Of a stretch of DNA of 64,000 bases, positions 56,787 through 64,000 are shown piece after piece. The stretch is from NCBI RefSeq assembly GCF_014218335.1, contig NZ_AP023367.1, positions 3,839,501 through 3,903,500 of the forward strand, written 5' to 3'. A program made the translations under genes and the position numbers. Under the pieces are notes generated by a model. The model made no database searches and was not told the DNA's origin. It was given only the letters and a program-made list of their open reading frames with translations. Numbering within the stretch: position 1 is the stretch's first letter; each line of letters begins with the position of its first letter. Source of the stretch: Anaerocolumna cellulosilytica (GTDB taxonomy: Bacteria; Bacillota; Clostridia; Lachnospirales; Lachnospiraceae).

Positions 56787-57218
56787 TCATTCCCATTTAA
56801 AGGTAAATATCCCTCCGATTACTAGCACCAGCCCGATTAATTTACGCCATTGGAACTTAACCTGTTCCGTACCGAACATACCAAATAATTCAATAACATA
56901 AGCTGTTAAAAGCTGTGCGGTAACAATTATCATAATAGCTTTTGCCGGGCCCAGGGTATCTACACTTTTTATAACGGTATAAGTTATAAAAGCGCCTATT
57001 GCTCCTCCTAAAAGCATATACTTGTTCTCAACTTTAAAGATACCTAAGAAGCTGCCTTCCCTTCCTGTTATAAACCAGGCTGCAACGCAAACAATGAGTG
57101 CAGTAAATTGTACAAAACTTGAGGATACCCATATACTGGTTTCCTTTGTCACCCCGGTATTAAATACACCCTGAATACTCATTAAAGCTCCCGATATAAT
57201 AGCAATAATAAAGCCCAT
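56787..57218 (-). CDS. DUF606 (YdcZ) small membrane protein
   Basis: 143 residues with four to five membrane segments. It begins MGFIIAIISGALMSIQGVFNTGVTK and has GGAIGAFITYTVIKSVDTLGPAKA, typical of the DUF606/YdcZ group related to the drug/metabolite transporter superfamily. Function is unknown for most members. AAAGG precedes the ATG at close range. It stands between comEA and argD without evident operon links. Confidence 0.8.
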   Translation of the reverse strand: MGFIIAIISGALMSIQGVFNTGVTKETSIWVSSSFVQFTALIVCVAAWFITGREGSFLGIFKVENKYMLLGGAIGAFITYTVIKSVDTLGPAKAIMIIVTAQLLTAYVIELFGMFGTEQVKFQWRKLIGLVLVIGGIFTFKWE

Positions 57219-57351
57219 ACCTTTTACCTGCCTAACTGTGTTGTACGGTTTTAAACATCCGCCGTTTAAATTATTCCCGATTAATACGGCTTTATTCTAT
57301 AAAGTGTTTGAAAAGTTCTAATACTCCCATTGCAATGCAAGTCCATTCTAT

Positions 57352-57395
57352 AAAAAAACTTCTATAAGCCATTTAGGAAAACGGTTTATAGAAGT
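57352..57395 (-). terminator. Terminator of the argJBD operon
   Basis: Minus strand: ACTTCTATAAACC pairs with GGCTTATAGAAGT around a CGTTTTCCTAAAT loop, followed by T7. Confidence 0.85.
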
Positions 57396-57421
57396 CAATT
57401 AGAATATAGAAGCTGTAATCA

Positions 57422-58627
57422 CTATGAATTTTCCAGAAGGATACTTTCCAGAACAGCCGTCATATCATCAATCTGTTCTTTTGTAATAATAAGAGGCGGA
57501 ACGAATCTTAAAACATTTGCTCCTGCTGAAATAATGATTAATCCTTTATCCATTGCCTTTAAGATTATATCATTTACCGTACATTTAAATTCCAACCCCT
57601 GCATAAGCCCCTTTCCTCTTCTGTCCGTTATGATGGAATACTTTTGTTTTAAAGTATCAAGTGCATGTTCCAGATAGTCTGAGACCTCTTTTACGTGTGT
57701 TAATAAATTCATCTCTTCATATAGTTCAAATACCTTATTAACCGCAGCTGTAGCAAAGGGATTGCCGCCATAAGTAGTGCCATGGTCACCGGGCAGAAAG
57801 GCATTCGCAGCTTTTTCTACAGCTCCGAAAGCTCCTACCGGAACACCGCATCCAAGAGCCTTAGCAGAGGCTATAATATCCGGCTTAACGCCGTAAGCCT
57901 CATAAGCAAACATAGTGCCGGTTCTTCCCATGCCACATTGTATTTCATCAAAAATTAACAGAATATCTTTTTGATCACACAACGCTCTTAGACCTTTTAA
58001 AAATGCCTCTTTAGCAGGAAACAGACCTCCTTCTCCCTGAACTGGTTCCACAAGAATAGCACAAGTTCTCTCATTCACCTGATTCATAACACTTTCTAAG
58101 TTATTAAATTCAGCAAAAACAGTTCCTCCGATGAGCGGTTCAAAAGCTTCTCTGTATTTTGGCTGTCCGGTTACGGACAAAGCTCCCAAGCTTCTTCCAT
58201 GAAAGGAATGTTCCATGGATATAATTTCACTATCAGCTCTTCCATGTTTTTTATAATAATACTTTCTTGCCAGTTTCACTGCACCTTCAATGGCTTCCGT
58301 ACCGCTGTTGGTAAAGAAGACACGGTCCATTCCAGAGGCTTTCGTAAACTTCTCAGCTGCATTTACAGCAGGAACATTATAGTACAGGTTGGAAGTATGT
58401 AAAAGCTTATCAATCTGTTCTTTTAGGGCTTTATTATATTTTTCATTACCATACCCTAGTGCAAACACTGCTATTCCTGCTGCAAAATCCAGATAGCTTT
58501 TTCCATCTGTGTCATAAAGATATACCCCTTCACCCTTATCTAAAACCAGCTGGTATCTATTATACGTATGCATTAACAAGGCTTCTGCTTTCGTAATATA
58601 TTCCTGCTTCTCCATAACCTGCTCCAT
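57422..58627 (-). CDS. argD: Acetylornithine aminotransferase
   Basis: ArgD transfers an amino group from glutamate to N-acetylglutamate semialdehyde. 401 residues of the PLP class III aminotransferases: AAGIAVFALGYGN near residue 48, TNSGTEAIEGAVKLARKY near 107, and the PLP lysine in IIASAKALGCGVP near 250. It is the third gene of argJ-argB-argD, five bases after argB. An in-frame ATG at 58615 with GGAG upstream is an equally likely start (four residues shorter). Confidence 0.95.
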   Translation of the reverse strand: MEQVMEKQEYITKAEALLMHTYNRYQLVLDKGEGVYLYDTDGKSYLDFAAGIAVFALGYGNEKYNKALKEQIDKLLHTSNLYYNVPAVNAAEKFTKASGMDRVFFTNSGTEAIEGAVKLARKYYYKKHGRADSEIISMEHSFHGRSLGALSVTGQPKYREAFEPLIGGTVFAEFNNLESVMNQVNERTCAILVEPVQGEGGLFPAKEAFLKGLRALCDQKDILLIFDEIQCGMGRTGTMFAYEAYGVKPDIIASAKALGCGVPVGAFGAVEKAANAFLPGDHGTTYGGNPFATAAVNKVFELYEEMNLLTHVKEVSDYLEHALDTLKQKYSIITDRRGKGLMQGLEFKCTVNDIILKAMDKGLIIISAGANVLRFVPPLIITKEQIDDMTAVLESILLENS

Positions 58628-58632
58628 CCTTT

Positions 58633-59535
58633 CTACTGGACTTTTTCGTGTTCAAATAAAATGCTTTCGTTATTGATAATGGCTGTACCAATACCACGGT
58701 TTGTAAAAAATTCTAACAAGAGGCAATGTTCCATTCTGCCGTCCAGAATATGTACTCTGGATACACCGTTTCTTACAGCATCAATACAGTTTTTTAATTT
58801 TGGAAGCATACCTCCTCCGATGAAACCATCCTGTATCAATTCATCTGCTTTATCAAGCGTCAGTACTGAAATCAATGTATTCTTATCGGTTGGATCTGTA
58901 TACACTCCTTCAATATCTGTTAAAAAGGCAAGTTTTTCCGCACCAATGGCAGAGGCTACTGCACAAGCTGCATCATCGGCGTTAATATTGTAAGCATGAA
59001 AATCATCATCTAACCCAATCGGAGCTATAACCGGTACAAAATTATTGTCAATCAGGGTATTTATCAACTCTGTATTAACCTCTGTAATATTACCTACATA
59101 TCCTATGTCCTGACCGCTCACATACTTTTTCTCTACTTTTAGAGTCGCACCGTCTTTTCCGCTGATACCAACCGCTTTTACTCCAAGCTGTTCTATCATT
59201 TGTACCAGTCCTTTATTCACCTTACCTAATACCATCTCTGCCACTTCCATGGTTTCTTCGTCAGTTACCCGAAAGCCCTCCACAAATTTTGATTCATGTC
59301 CGAGAAGGCTGACCCACTTACTGATTTCCTTACCGCCTCCGTGGACTATGATGGGCTGCATTCCTATAAGCTTTAGAAGTGCCACATCTTTTATGACATT
59401 AAGTTGTAAATCGGCATCTAGCATAGCACTTCCACCGTATTTTACTACAACCTTTTTCTTATTGAATTTTTGTATATAAGGCAACGCTTCAATAAGGGTT
59501 TGCGCCTTTATTAATATTTGATCCATCGGTTCCAT
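58633..59535 (-). CDS. argB: Acetylglutamate kinase
   Basis: ArgB phosphorylates N-acetylglutamate, usually the arginine-sensitive step. 300 residues: [10 protein letters not shown] near residue 30, [12 protein letters not shown] near 63, [10 protein letters not shown] near 87 and the C-terminal [17 protein letters not shown] 59535 has AAGGA six bases before it; the frame runs to 59550. Second gene of argJBD. The arginine-binding N-terminal helix region ([18 protein letters not shown]) is present, which suggests feedback by arginine. Confidence 0.95.
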   Translation of the reverse strand: MEPMDQILIKAQTLIEALPYIQKFNKKKVVVKYGGSAMLDADLQLNVIKDVALLKLIGMQPIIVHGGGKEISKWVSLLGHESKFVEGFRVTDEETMEVAEMVLGKVNKGLVQMIEQLGVKAVGISGKDGATLKVEKKYVSGQDIGYVGNITEVNTELINTLIDNNFVPVIAPIGLDDDFHAYNINADDAACAVASAIGAEKLAFLTDIEGVYTDPTDKNTLISVLTLDKADELIQDGFIGGGMLPKLKNCIDAVRNGVSRVHILDGRMEHCLLLEFFTNRGIGTAIINNESILFEHEKVQ

Positions 59536-59641
59536 TTCATATCCTTCCATGGTTAAATTCCTATCCGTTCTTTATAGATTTTCATTCTGTATTTTTAGTA
59601 CTCTGTTATATTCCTTCATTTTCTTTGTTTACAGTTTATTA

Positions 59642-60862
59642 TTAAGAACGGTAATCTCCATTAATTTTTATATAATCGTAGGTTAAGTCACACCCCCAGG
59701 CAGTAGCACTATAATTACCCATTTTTATATCTGCAGATGCCCTGACTTCCTTTTGAGACAATATTTTAGTTGCAAATTCTTCATCATACGCCGTTGCCAT
59801 TCCATCTTCTACCAGCTTAAGCTTTCCGGCTGAACTTTCAATAAACAAATCTACTTTATAAGGGTCAAATTCTACCCCTGCATAGCCCATGGCACAAAGA
59901 ATTCTGCCCCAGTTGGCATCATTTCCGCAAATAGCTGTTTTTACAAGGTTCGAGGTGATGATAGATTTACTTAAGCTAACAGCCTGTTCCTTATCTTTTG
60001 CACCATATACAATACATTCAAATAATTTGTTAGCACCTTCTCCATCAGCCGCCATTTTTTTCGCCAATTCTGTTGTTACAAAATGCAGTGCTTTACAAAA
60101 AGTAAGGTAATCTTCATTCTTTTCCGTAATAACAGGATTTCCTGCCTGTCCGTTCGCCAAAAGAATTAAAGAATCGTTGGTTGAGGTATCCCTATCAACA
60201 GACACCATGTTAAAGCTGTCTTTTACATCTGCACTAAGAGCTTCCTGCAACAACTCTTTTGTAATCGCTAAATCTGTGGTTACCACCCCCAGCATGGTAG
60301 CCATATTAGGATGAATCATACCGGAACCTTTTGCCATTCCCCCAAGTGTTACCGTGGTATCTCCAATTTGGAAGGTAACCGCACATTCTTTTGCATACGT
60401 ATCTGTAGTCATTATAGCTTCTGCTGCCAACAAACCGCCAATTAAGCTGTCTTCTAGGGAATCTGCAAGAATCTTGCTTCCCTCCTCAATTACTTTAATA
60501 GGCATTTGCTGACCAATTACTCCGGTAGAGGCCGTTAATACGGTTTCTACTGGTATGTTCAGGGCATTCGCTACAGCAAGTGCCATCTTATAATTATTCT
60601 TCTCACCTTCTTCACCTGTACAGGCATTCGCAACACCGCTGTTTAACACAACTGCCTGTGCCGTCTCTCTTTCCTTTATCAGCTTCAAATCCCAAAGTAC
60701 CGGTGCTGCTTTCACAAGGTTTGTAGTAAAGGTTCCGGCTGAAACCGCGGGAACCGTACTATATATTAAGGCCATATCTTTTTTTTTCTTTTTTATACCG
60801 GCATAAATTCCTGCTGCCTTAAAGCCTTGTGCAACTGTTACACCGCCTTCTATTTTATTCAT
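59642..60862 (-). CDS. argJ: Bifunctional ornithine acetyltransferase / N-acetylglutamate synthase
   Basis: ArgJ moves the acetyl group from N-acetylornithine to glutamate and, in the bifunctional form, also uses acetyl-CoA. 406 residues. The self-cleavage site is seen in MIHPNMATMLGVVTTD; the Thr of ATML becomes the nucleophile of the beta chain. SVDRDTSTND and the end motif KINGDYRS are typical. First gene of argJBD, preceded by a promoter of the shared arg type. argC and argF are not in the window. Confidence 0.96.
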   Translation of the reverse strand: MNKIEGGVTVAQGFKAAGIYAGIKKKKKDMALIYSTVPAVSAGTFTTNLVKAAPVLWDLKLIKERETAQAVVLNSGVANACTGEEGEKNNYKMALAVANALNIPVETVLTASTGVIGQQMPIKVIEEGSKILADSLEDSLIGGLLAAEAIMTTDTYAKECAVTFQIGDTTVTLGGMAKGSGMIHPNMATMLGVVTTDLAITKELLQEALSADVKDSFNMVSVDRDTSTNDSLILLANGQAGNPVITEKNEDYLTFCKALHFVTTELAKKMAADGEGANKLFECIVYGAKDKEQAVSLSKSIITSNLVKTAICGNDANWGRILCAMGYAGVEFDPYKVDLFIESSAGKLKLVEDGMATAYDEEFATKILSQKEVRASADIKMGNYSATAWGCDLTYDYIKINGDYRS

Positions 60863-60924
60863 TCTGAATTACCTCCATATATTTTTCGACATATAATTAA
60901 TCTGCTTATCTGTATTTTTTTATA

Positions 60925-60953
60925 ATTATACATCCAAATTGATTATTATGCAA
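60925..60953 (-). promoter_or_regulatory. argJBD promoter with arginine-type -10 element
   Basis: Minus strand: TTGCAT (60948-60953), 17-bp spacer, TATAAT (60925-60930) within GGATGTATAATTATA. The whole element is similar over about 37 bases to the argG promoter, beginning CTATTGCATAA in both. Confidence 0.72.
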
Positions 60954-61002
60954 TAGGAGAATTCAAAATATTTTCCATAATTTTATCTTAACTGATAAAT
61001 CC

Positions 61003-61599
61003 TTATAGTCTAAGAATATCTATCCCTTCCTCTTTTAAGACAGTGTATAATTTTGCAATGGGAAATCCTACAATATTTAAATAATCACCTTCAATTTTCT
61101 CAATATGAACTGCAAATTTTCCCTGTATACCATATCCTCCTGCCTTATCAAAGGGCTCGCCGGTGGCTATATAGGCTTCAATCTCTTCCTCTTCCATAGG
61201 CTGTACCCAAACTTGGCTAACCTCAGAAAAAGAAATTTTCTTGTCCTTTTCTTTCCTATTGCTTTGTCTAACAAGTACTGCCACACCTGTGTAGACCTGA
61301 TGCCTCTTACCCTGCAAAGCTATAAGCATTTCCTTAGCAGCTTCTTTAGAATCCGGCTTTCCTAATACTCTGTTATCAATGGCTACCAAAGTATCTGCTC
61401 CAATTATAATGGTATCCTCATCTGCTTCTCCTAACACATCCTCAGCCTTTTGTAAAGCAAGCGCTTTAACCATCTCTTCCGGGGTAGTGGAATCTGTAAC
61501 TTCCTCTTTATTGCTGGTTTTGATAACAAATTCTATTCCTGCCTGTTGCAATATTTCTCTTCTTCTGGGTGAACCTGATGCCAATATTACTTTATACAT
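61003..61599 (-). CDS. maf: Maf-like nucleoside triphosphate pyrophosphatase
   Basis: 198 residues from ATG 61599, which GGAGG precedes by 7 bases (frame open to 61614). Starts MYKVILASGSPRRREIL with the SxSPRR phosphate-binding motif, then IIGADTLVAIDNRVLGKP, and ends with GDYLNIVGFPI. Maf proteins hydrolyse non-canonical or dTTP/UTP nucleotides to monophosphates and are linked to septum formation. It lies upstream of argJ, but argJ has its own promoter. Confidence 0.93.
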   Translation of the reverse strand: MYKVILASGSPRRREILQQAGIEFVIKTSNKEEVTDSTTPEEMVKALALQKAEDVLGEADEDTIIIGADTLVAIDNRVLGKPDSKEAAKEMLIALQGKRHQVYTGVAVLVRQSNRKEKDKKISFSEVSQVWVQPMEEEEIEAYIATGEPFDKAGGYGIQGKFAVHIEKIEGDYLNIVGFPIAKLYTVLKEEGIDILRL

Positions 61600-61702
61600 A
61601 AATAAATCCTCCATTTATTGCATATTGATACGATTTGCAAATTATACCATTGTTATGCATTCCTGTCCATAAATAACAAATTAATTAATTTTCATTTTCC
61701 TA

Positions 61703-61731
61703 TTGCATAAATTAACAATTTGTTGTATATT
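61703..61731 (+). promoter_or_regulatory. argG promoter with arginine-type -10 element
   Basis: TTGCAT (61703-61708), 17-bp spacer, TATATT (61726-61731), within TTGTTGTATATTTATAA. The leader to the ATG is about 65 bases. Matches the argJ promoter in box spacing and in the flanking CTATTGCATAA and CAATTTG. Confidence 0.72.
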
Positions 61732-61802
61732 TATAATAATCTAAAACCTAGACGCATAGTAATCGTACTATGACTTAATAAATTTTCAGGAGGATACAGA
61801 CT

Positions 61803-63023
61803 ATGAAAGAAAAAGTAATTCTCGCTTATTCCGGGGGACTAGATACAACCATGATTATTCCATGGCTAAAAGAAAATTATGACTATGAGGTTGTATGTGT
61901 ATGTATAGACGTAGGACAGGGCAATGAACTGGATGGTCTTGAAGAAAGAGCAAAATTATCCGGTGCTACAAAGCTTTATATTGAAAACGTAGTGGATGAA
62001 TTCGTAGACGAATATGTTATGCCATGTGTAAAAGCAGGTGCCGTATATGAAAATAAATATCTATTAGGAACATCCATGGCAAGACCTGTTATTGCCAAAC
62101 GCCTTGTTGAAATTGCAAGACTTGAAAATGCCACTGCTATTTGTCACGGTGCTACCGGTAAAGGTAATGACCAGGTGCGTTTTGAACTTGGTATTAAAGC
62201 TTTGGCTCCTGATTTAAAAATTATTGCACCTTGGAGAATCTGGGATGTTTCCTCCAGGGAAGAAGAAATTGAGTATTGTAAGAACCATGGCATTGATCTT
62301 CCTTTTTCCGCTGATAATAGCTACAGCCGTGACAGAAACCTATGGCATATCAGTCATGAAGGACTGGAACTTGAAGATCCTGCCAATGCACCTGACTATA
62401 ACCATCTTCTGGTACTTGGTGTAGCTCCTGAAAAAGCTCCGAATGAAAGTGAAACTATAACTCTTACCTTTAAAAAAGGTATCCCTGTTTCTCTTAATGG
62501 AAAGGAATTAAAACCTTCTGCTATTATAGATGAATTAAATAAAATTGGTGGTAAACATGGTATCGGTATTGTAGATATCGTTGAAAACCGTGTTGTAGGT
62601 ATGAAATCCAGAGGTGTGTATGAAACTCCCGGCGGCACTATTTTGATGGAAGCACACGCACAACTTGAGGAATTGATTCTTGACAGGGCAACCTTAACCT
62701 GCAAAAAAGAAATCGGTAACAAATTTGCAGATGTGGTATATGAAGGAAAATGGTTTACACCTTTGCGCGAAGCACTTCAGGCTTTTGTAGATGTTACACA
62801 GGAATATGTAACCGGTGAAGTAAAGATAAAATTATATAAAGGAAATATCATCAAGCAGGGAACTACCTCCCCATACTCTTTATATAATGAAAGCATTGCA
62901 TCCTTTACGACGGGTGATTTATATGATCATCACGACGCAGAAGGCTTTATCAACTTATTCGGTCTTTCCTTGAAAGTCCGTGCGATGAAAATGGCTGCTG
63001 CCGAGGCAGACAACAATAAATAG
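61803..63023 (+). CDS. argG: Argininosuccinate synthase
   Basis: ArgG joins citrulline and aspartate using ATP. 406 residues: the PP-loop [15 protein letters not shown] near the N-terminus, [13 protein letters not shown] near residue 118, and [15 protein letters not shown] near 178. It is transcribed alone toward the + strand, divergent from maf and argJ, which have a similar promoter. AGGAGG lies 8 bases before the ATG. It ends at a strong terminator. Confidence 0.97.
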   Translation: MKEKVILAYSGGLDTTMIIPWLKENYDYEVVCVCIDVGQGNELDGLEERAKLSGATKLYIENVVDEFVDEYVMPCVKAGAVYENKYLLGTSMARPVIAKRLVEIARLENATAICHGATGKGNDQVRFELGIKALAPDLKIIAPWRIWDVSSREEEIEYCKNHGIDLPFSADNSYSRDRNLWHISHEGLELEDPANAPDYNHLLVLGVAPEKAPNESETITLTFKKGIPVSLNGKELKPSAIIDELNKIGGKHGIGIVDIVENRVVGMKSRGVYETPGGTILMEAHAQLEELILDRATLTCKKEIGNKFADVVYEGKWFTPLREALQAFVDVTQEYVTGEVKIKLYKGNIIKQGTTSPYSLYNESIASFTTGDLYDHHDAEGFINLFGLSLKVRAMKMAAAEADNNK

Positions 63024-63063
63024 TTTACTCTTTTCAACTTAATCATTTCATGAATTTGTAAAA

Positions 63064-63127
63064 ATTCCGGGTATTCTTTTGTTACACTTAGTTACTAATG
63101 TAAAAAAGAATGCCCGGAACTTTTTTG
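63064..63127 (+). terminator. Terminator of argG
   Basis: Long stem TTCCGGGTATTCTTTT/AAAAGAATGCCCGGAA (one G-T type mismatch) and T6. Confidence 0.9.
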
Positions 63128-63426
63128 TTTTAATGAAAACTTAATGGTTCTTTTATTTCATTGTAAGCTATATGTTTTATAATAAATTACATGAAACGAA
63201 ATTGTATTATCTAATATTTTATATATTTCCAGTAAAACCTATTCATATAATATTTTATGTGAAATTATGCTTAATTTTCACACCCTGATTTAAGGCAGTG
63301 CCCATATATATCTGCTAGCAGATTTGGCATGCAACGGGAGCTTTTATAAAAGAAATTTAATGAAAGAAAGGAATGCCACATATTATATTCATTATACTTT
63401 GATTTGTGGCGGTAATGGGTATTATT
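63128..63426 (+). other. Leader region of the YbjQ-family gene
   Basis: 299 bases without an accepted gene. It contains an ATCTGCTAGCAGAT palindrome and GCAGTGCC/GGCATGC arms (about 63295-63332), then CAACGGGAG, and then a nine-codon frame MPHIIFIIL (63373-63402) that has GAAAGGA before its ATG and ends 24 bases before the YbjQ start. GCCACA and TGTGGC flank this frame and can pair. This may be a structured leader with a short upstream ORF. Confidence 0.35.
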
Positions 63427-63747
63427 ATGATTATAACTACAACCCCTTCCATTGAAGGGAAAAACATTATCGAATATAAAGGAGTTGTTTTCGGAGAGGT
63501 AATTTCAGGTATAAACTTTATTAAGGATTTTGCAGCCGGTTTATCTAACTTTTTTGGAGGCCGTTCAAGTACTTATGAAGATGAATTGATTCAGGCACGT
63601 GAAAATGCCTTAAGAGAGATGGAAAGCCGTGCCAGACAACTTGGTGCAGACGCTATTGTAGGTGTTGACATTGACTATGAAGTGCTAGGTTCTGATAATG
63701 GAATGCTTATGGTAACAGCTTCAGGTACAGCCGTTAGAATCAATTAA
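63427..63747 (+). CDS. YbjQ / UPF0145 family protein
   Basis: 106 residues from ATG 63427: [38 protein letters not shown], and [15 protein letters not shown]. It corresponds end to end with Escherichia coli YbjQ (about 107 residues, same starting pattern). The family forms small oligomers of unknown function, in some cases tied to metal or heavy-metal binding. GTG 63406 and ATG 63415 are alternative starts, but the family start favours 63427. No clear ribosome site is seen, so translation may depend on the upstream short ORF. Confidence 0.88.
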   Translation: MIITTTPSIEGKNIIEYKGVVFGEVISGINFIKDFAAGLSNFFGGRSSTYEDELIQARENALREMESRARQLGADAIVGVDIDYEVLGSDNGMLMVTASGTAVRIN

Positions 63748-63784
63748 AATTACAAAAACACAACTTATAAGAGTCTATCTATTT

Positions 63785-63823
63785 GCTAACCTGGTGTCTA
63801 GATCACCTGGTTAGCTTTTTTTA
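63785..63823 (+). terminator. Terminator of the YbjQ-family gene
   Basis: Stem GCTAACCTGGTG/CACCTGGTTAGC with one mismatch, 7-base loop and T7. Confidence 0.85.
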
Positions 63824-63894
63824 GAGAGTAAGATATATAAAATTATTGCAAGGACGGTATATACAAGCAGATTATTATTATACTATCCGAACAC

Positions 63895-64000
63895 TCAGAA
63901 CTTGTTATCCGTAAAATAATATTTATTTAAAAACTGATTAAGCTTATCCTGATATTCTTTCCTGTTCGTTTGGCAGGAAACCGCATGTCCCGCCCCTTGG
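63895..64000 (-). CDS. Alpha/beta hydrolase, C-terminus only
   Basis: The minus strand is open from the window edge to a stop at 63895-63897. The 34 residues read GAGHAVSCQTNRKEY, then QDKLNQFLNKYYF and the end TDNKF. GAGHA plus a Tyr and a helix ending in FLNKYY is the usual C-terminal catalytic-His region of serine alpha/beta hydrolases. The rest of the gene lies outside the window, so the substrate and full length are unknown. Confidence 0.7.
   Translation of the reverse strand, partial: QGAGHAVSCQTNRKEYQDKLNQFLNKYYFTDNKF

Noticed and set aside
58600-58640. Seventh hairpin start element before argD (GGATGGAGCAGGTT)
   Set aside because: The string is partly similar, but no hairpin precedes it and it overlaps coding sequence.
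63360-63455. 31-codon frame MKERNATYYIHY... overlapping the YbjQ start
   Set aside because: The ribosome-like GGGAG is 18 bases away, too far, and the frame overlaps a conserved gene.

Overview
The window looks like chromosomal DNA of a low-GC, anaerobic, Gram-positive Clostridia, most likely a member of the Lachnospiraceae (Clostridium cluster XIVa). The grounds are an AT-rich composition with strong GGAGG ribosome sites, a tRNA-Trp T-box leader, a Clostridia-type S8 protease, M32 carboxypeptidase, LuxS, ECF sigma/anti-sigma genes and the set of transporter families. No rRNA, tRNA, CRISPR array, prophage or insertion sequence was seen. Most genes lie on the minus strand. Both ends cut through a gene.

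Layout. 1-3.1 kb: a truncated D-2-hydroxyacid dehydrogenase, trpS behind a T-box, and a HAD phosphatase. 3.3-4.8 kb (+): luxS, then two small unknown proteins. 4.9-13.0 kb (-): a chemotaxis operon in the order cheY-cheA-cheW-MCP-cheR-cheB-HD-GYP, with no flagellar gene nearby. 13.3-20.3 kb (-): an L,D-transpeptidase with Ig-like repeats, a heterodimeric ABC exporter (one degenerate and one consensus half) and a MATE pump. 20.6-25.2 kb (+): a 25-codon leader ORF whose stop overlaps the start of a type II Ca2+ P-type ATPase, then a subtilisin-like protease. 25.3-31.1 kb (-): oppBCDFA peptide uptake operon. 31.5-36.9 kb: a 71-residue unknown, enolase, M32 carboxypeptidase and argH. 36.9-40.2 kb (-): ABC-2 exporter, SdpR-like ArsR repressor and SdpI-like immunity protein. 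40.4-45.1 kb (-): an LCP cell-wall ligase and the copper module copA-copZ-csoR behind a visible CsoR-type operator. 45.4-48.0 kb: an IlvD/Edd-family dehydratase (+) and uppP (-). 48.2-50.2 kb (-): ECF sigma factor, anti-sigma factor and two membrane proteins. 50.3-56.6 kb (-): comEA, a PhoB/PhoR-like two-component system, a GerMN lipoprotein and comEC. 56.8-64 kb: a small DUF606 membrane protein, argJ-argB-argD (-), maf (-), argG (+), a YbjQ-family protein (+) and the C-terminus of an alpha/beta hydrolase (-).

How it fits together. Arginine biosynthesis is split into three transcription units (argJBD, argG, argH) whose promoters share one architecture: TTGCWT, 17 bp, TATAWT, with a conserved TGTATAWTTA at the -10. 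The cell-envelope theme recurs (L,D-transpeptidase, LCP, UppP, ECF/LiaF-like operon, SdpI).

The most unusual non-coding signal is a recurring translation-start element. A short hairpin is followed within a few bases by (C)AGATGGGAG(C/T)TAAT and then the start codon. It occurs in front of at least six unrelated genes: the 2-hydroxyacid dehydrogenase, the 92-residue unknown, cheB, one ABC exporter half, the ABC-2 ATPase and csoR. All gene functions are read from motifs by eye. No database search was possible.
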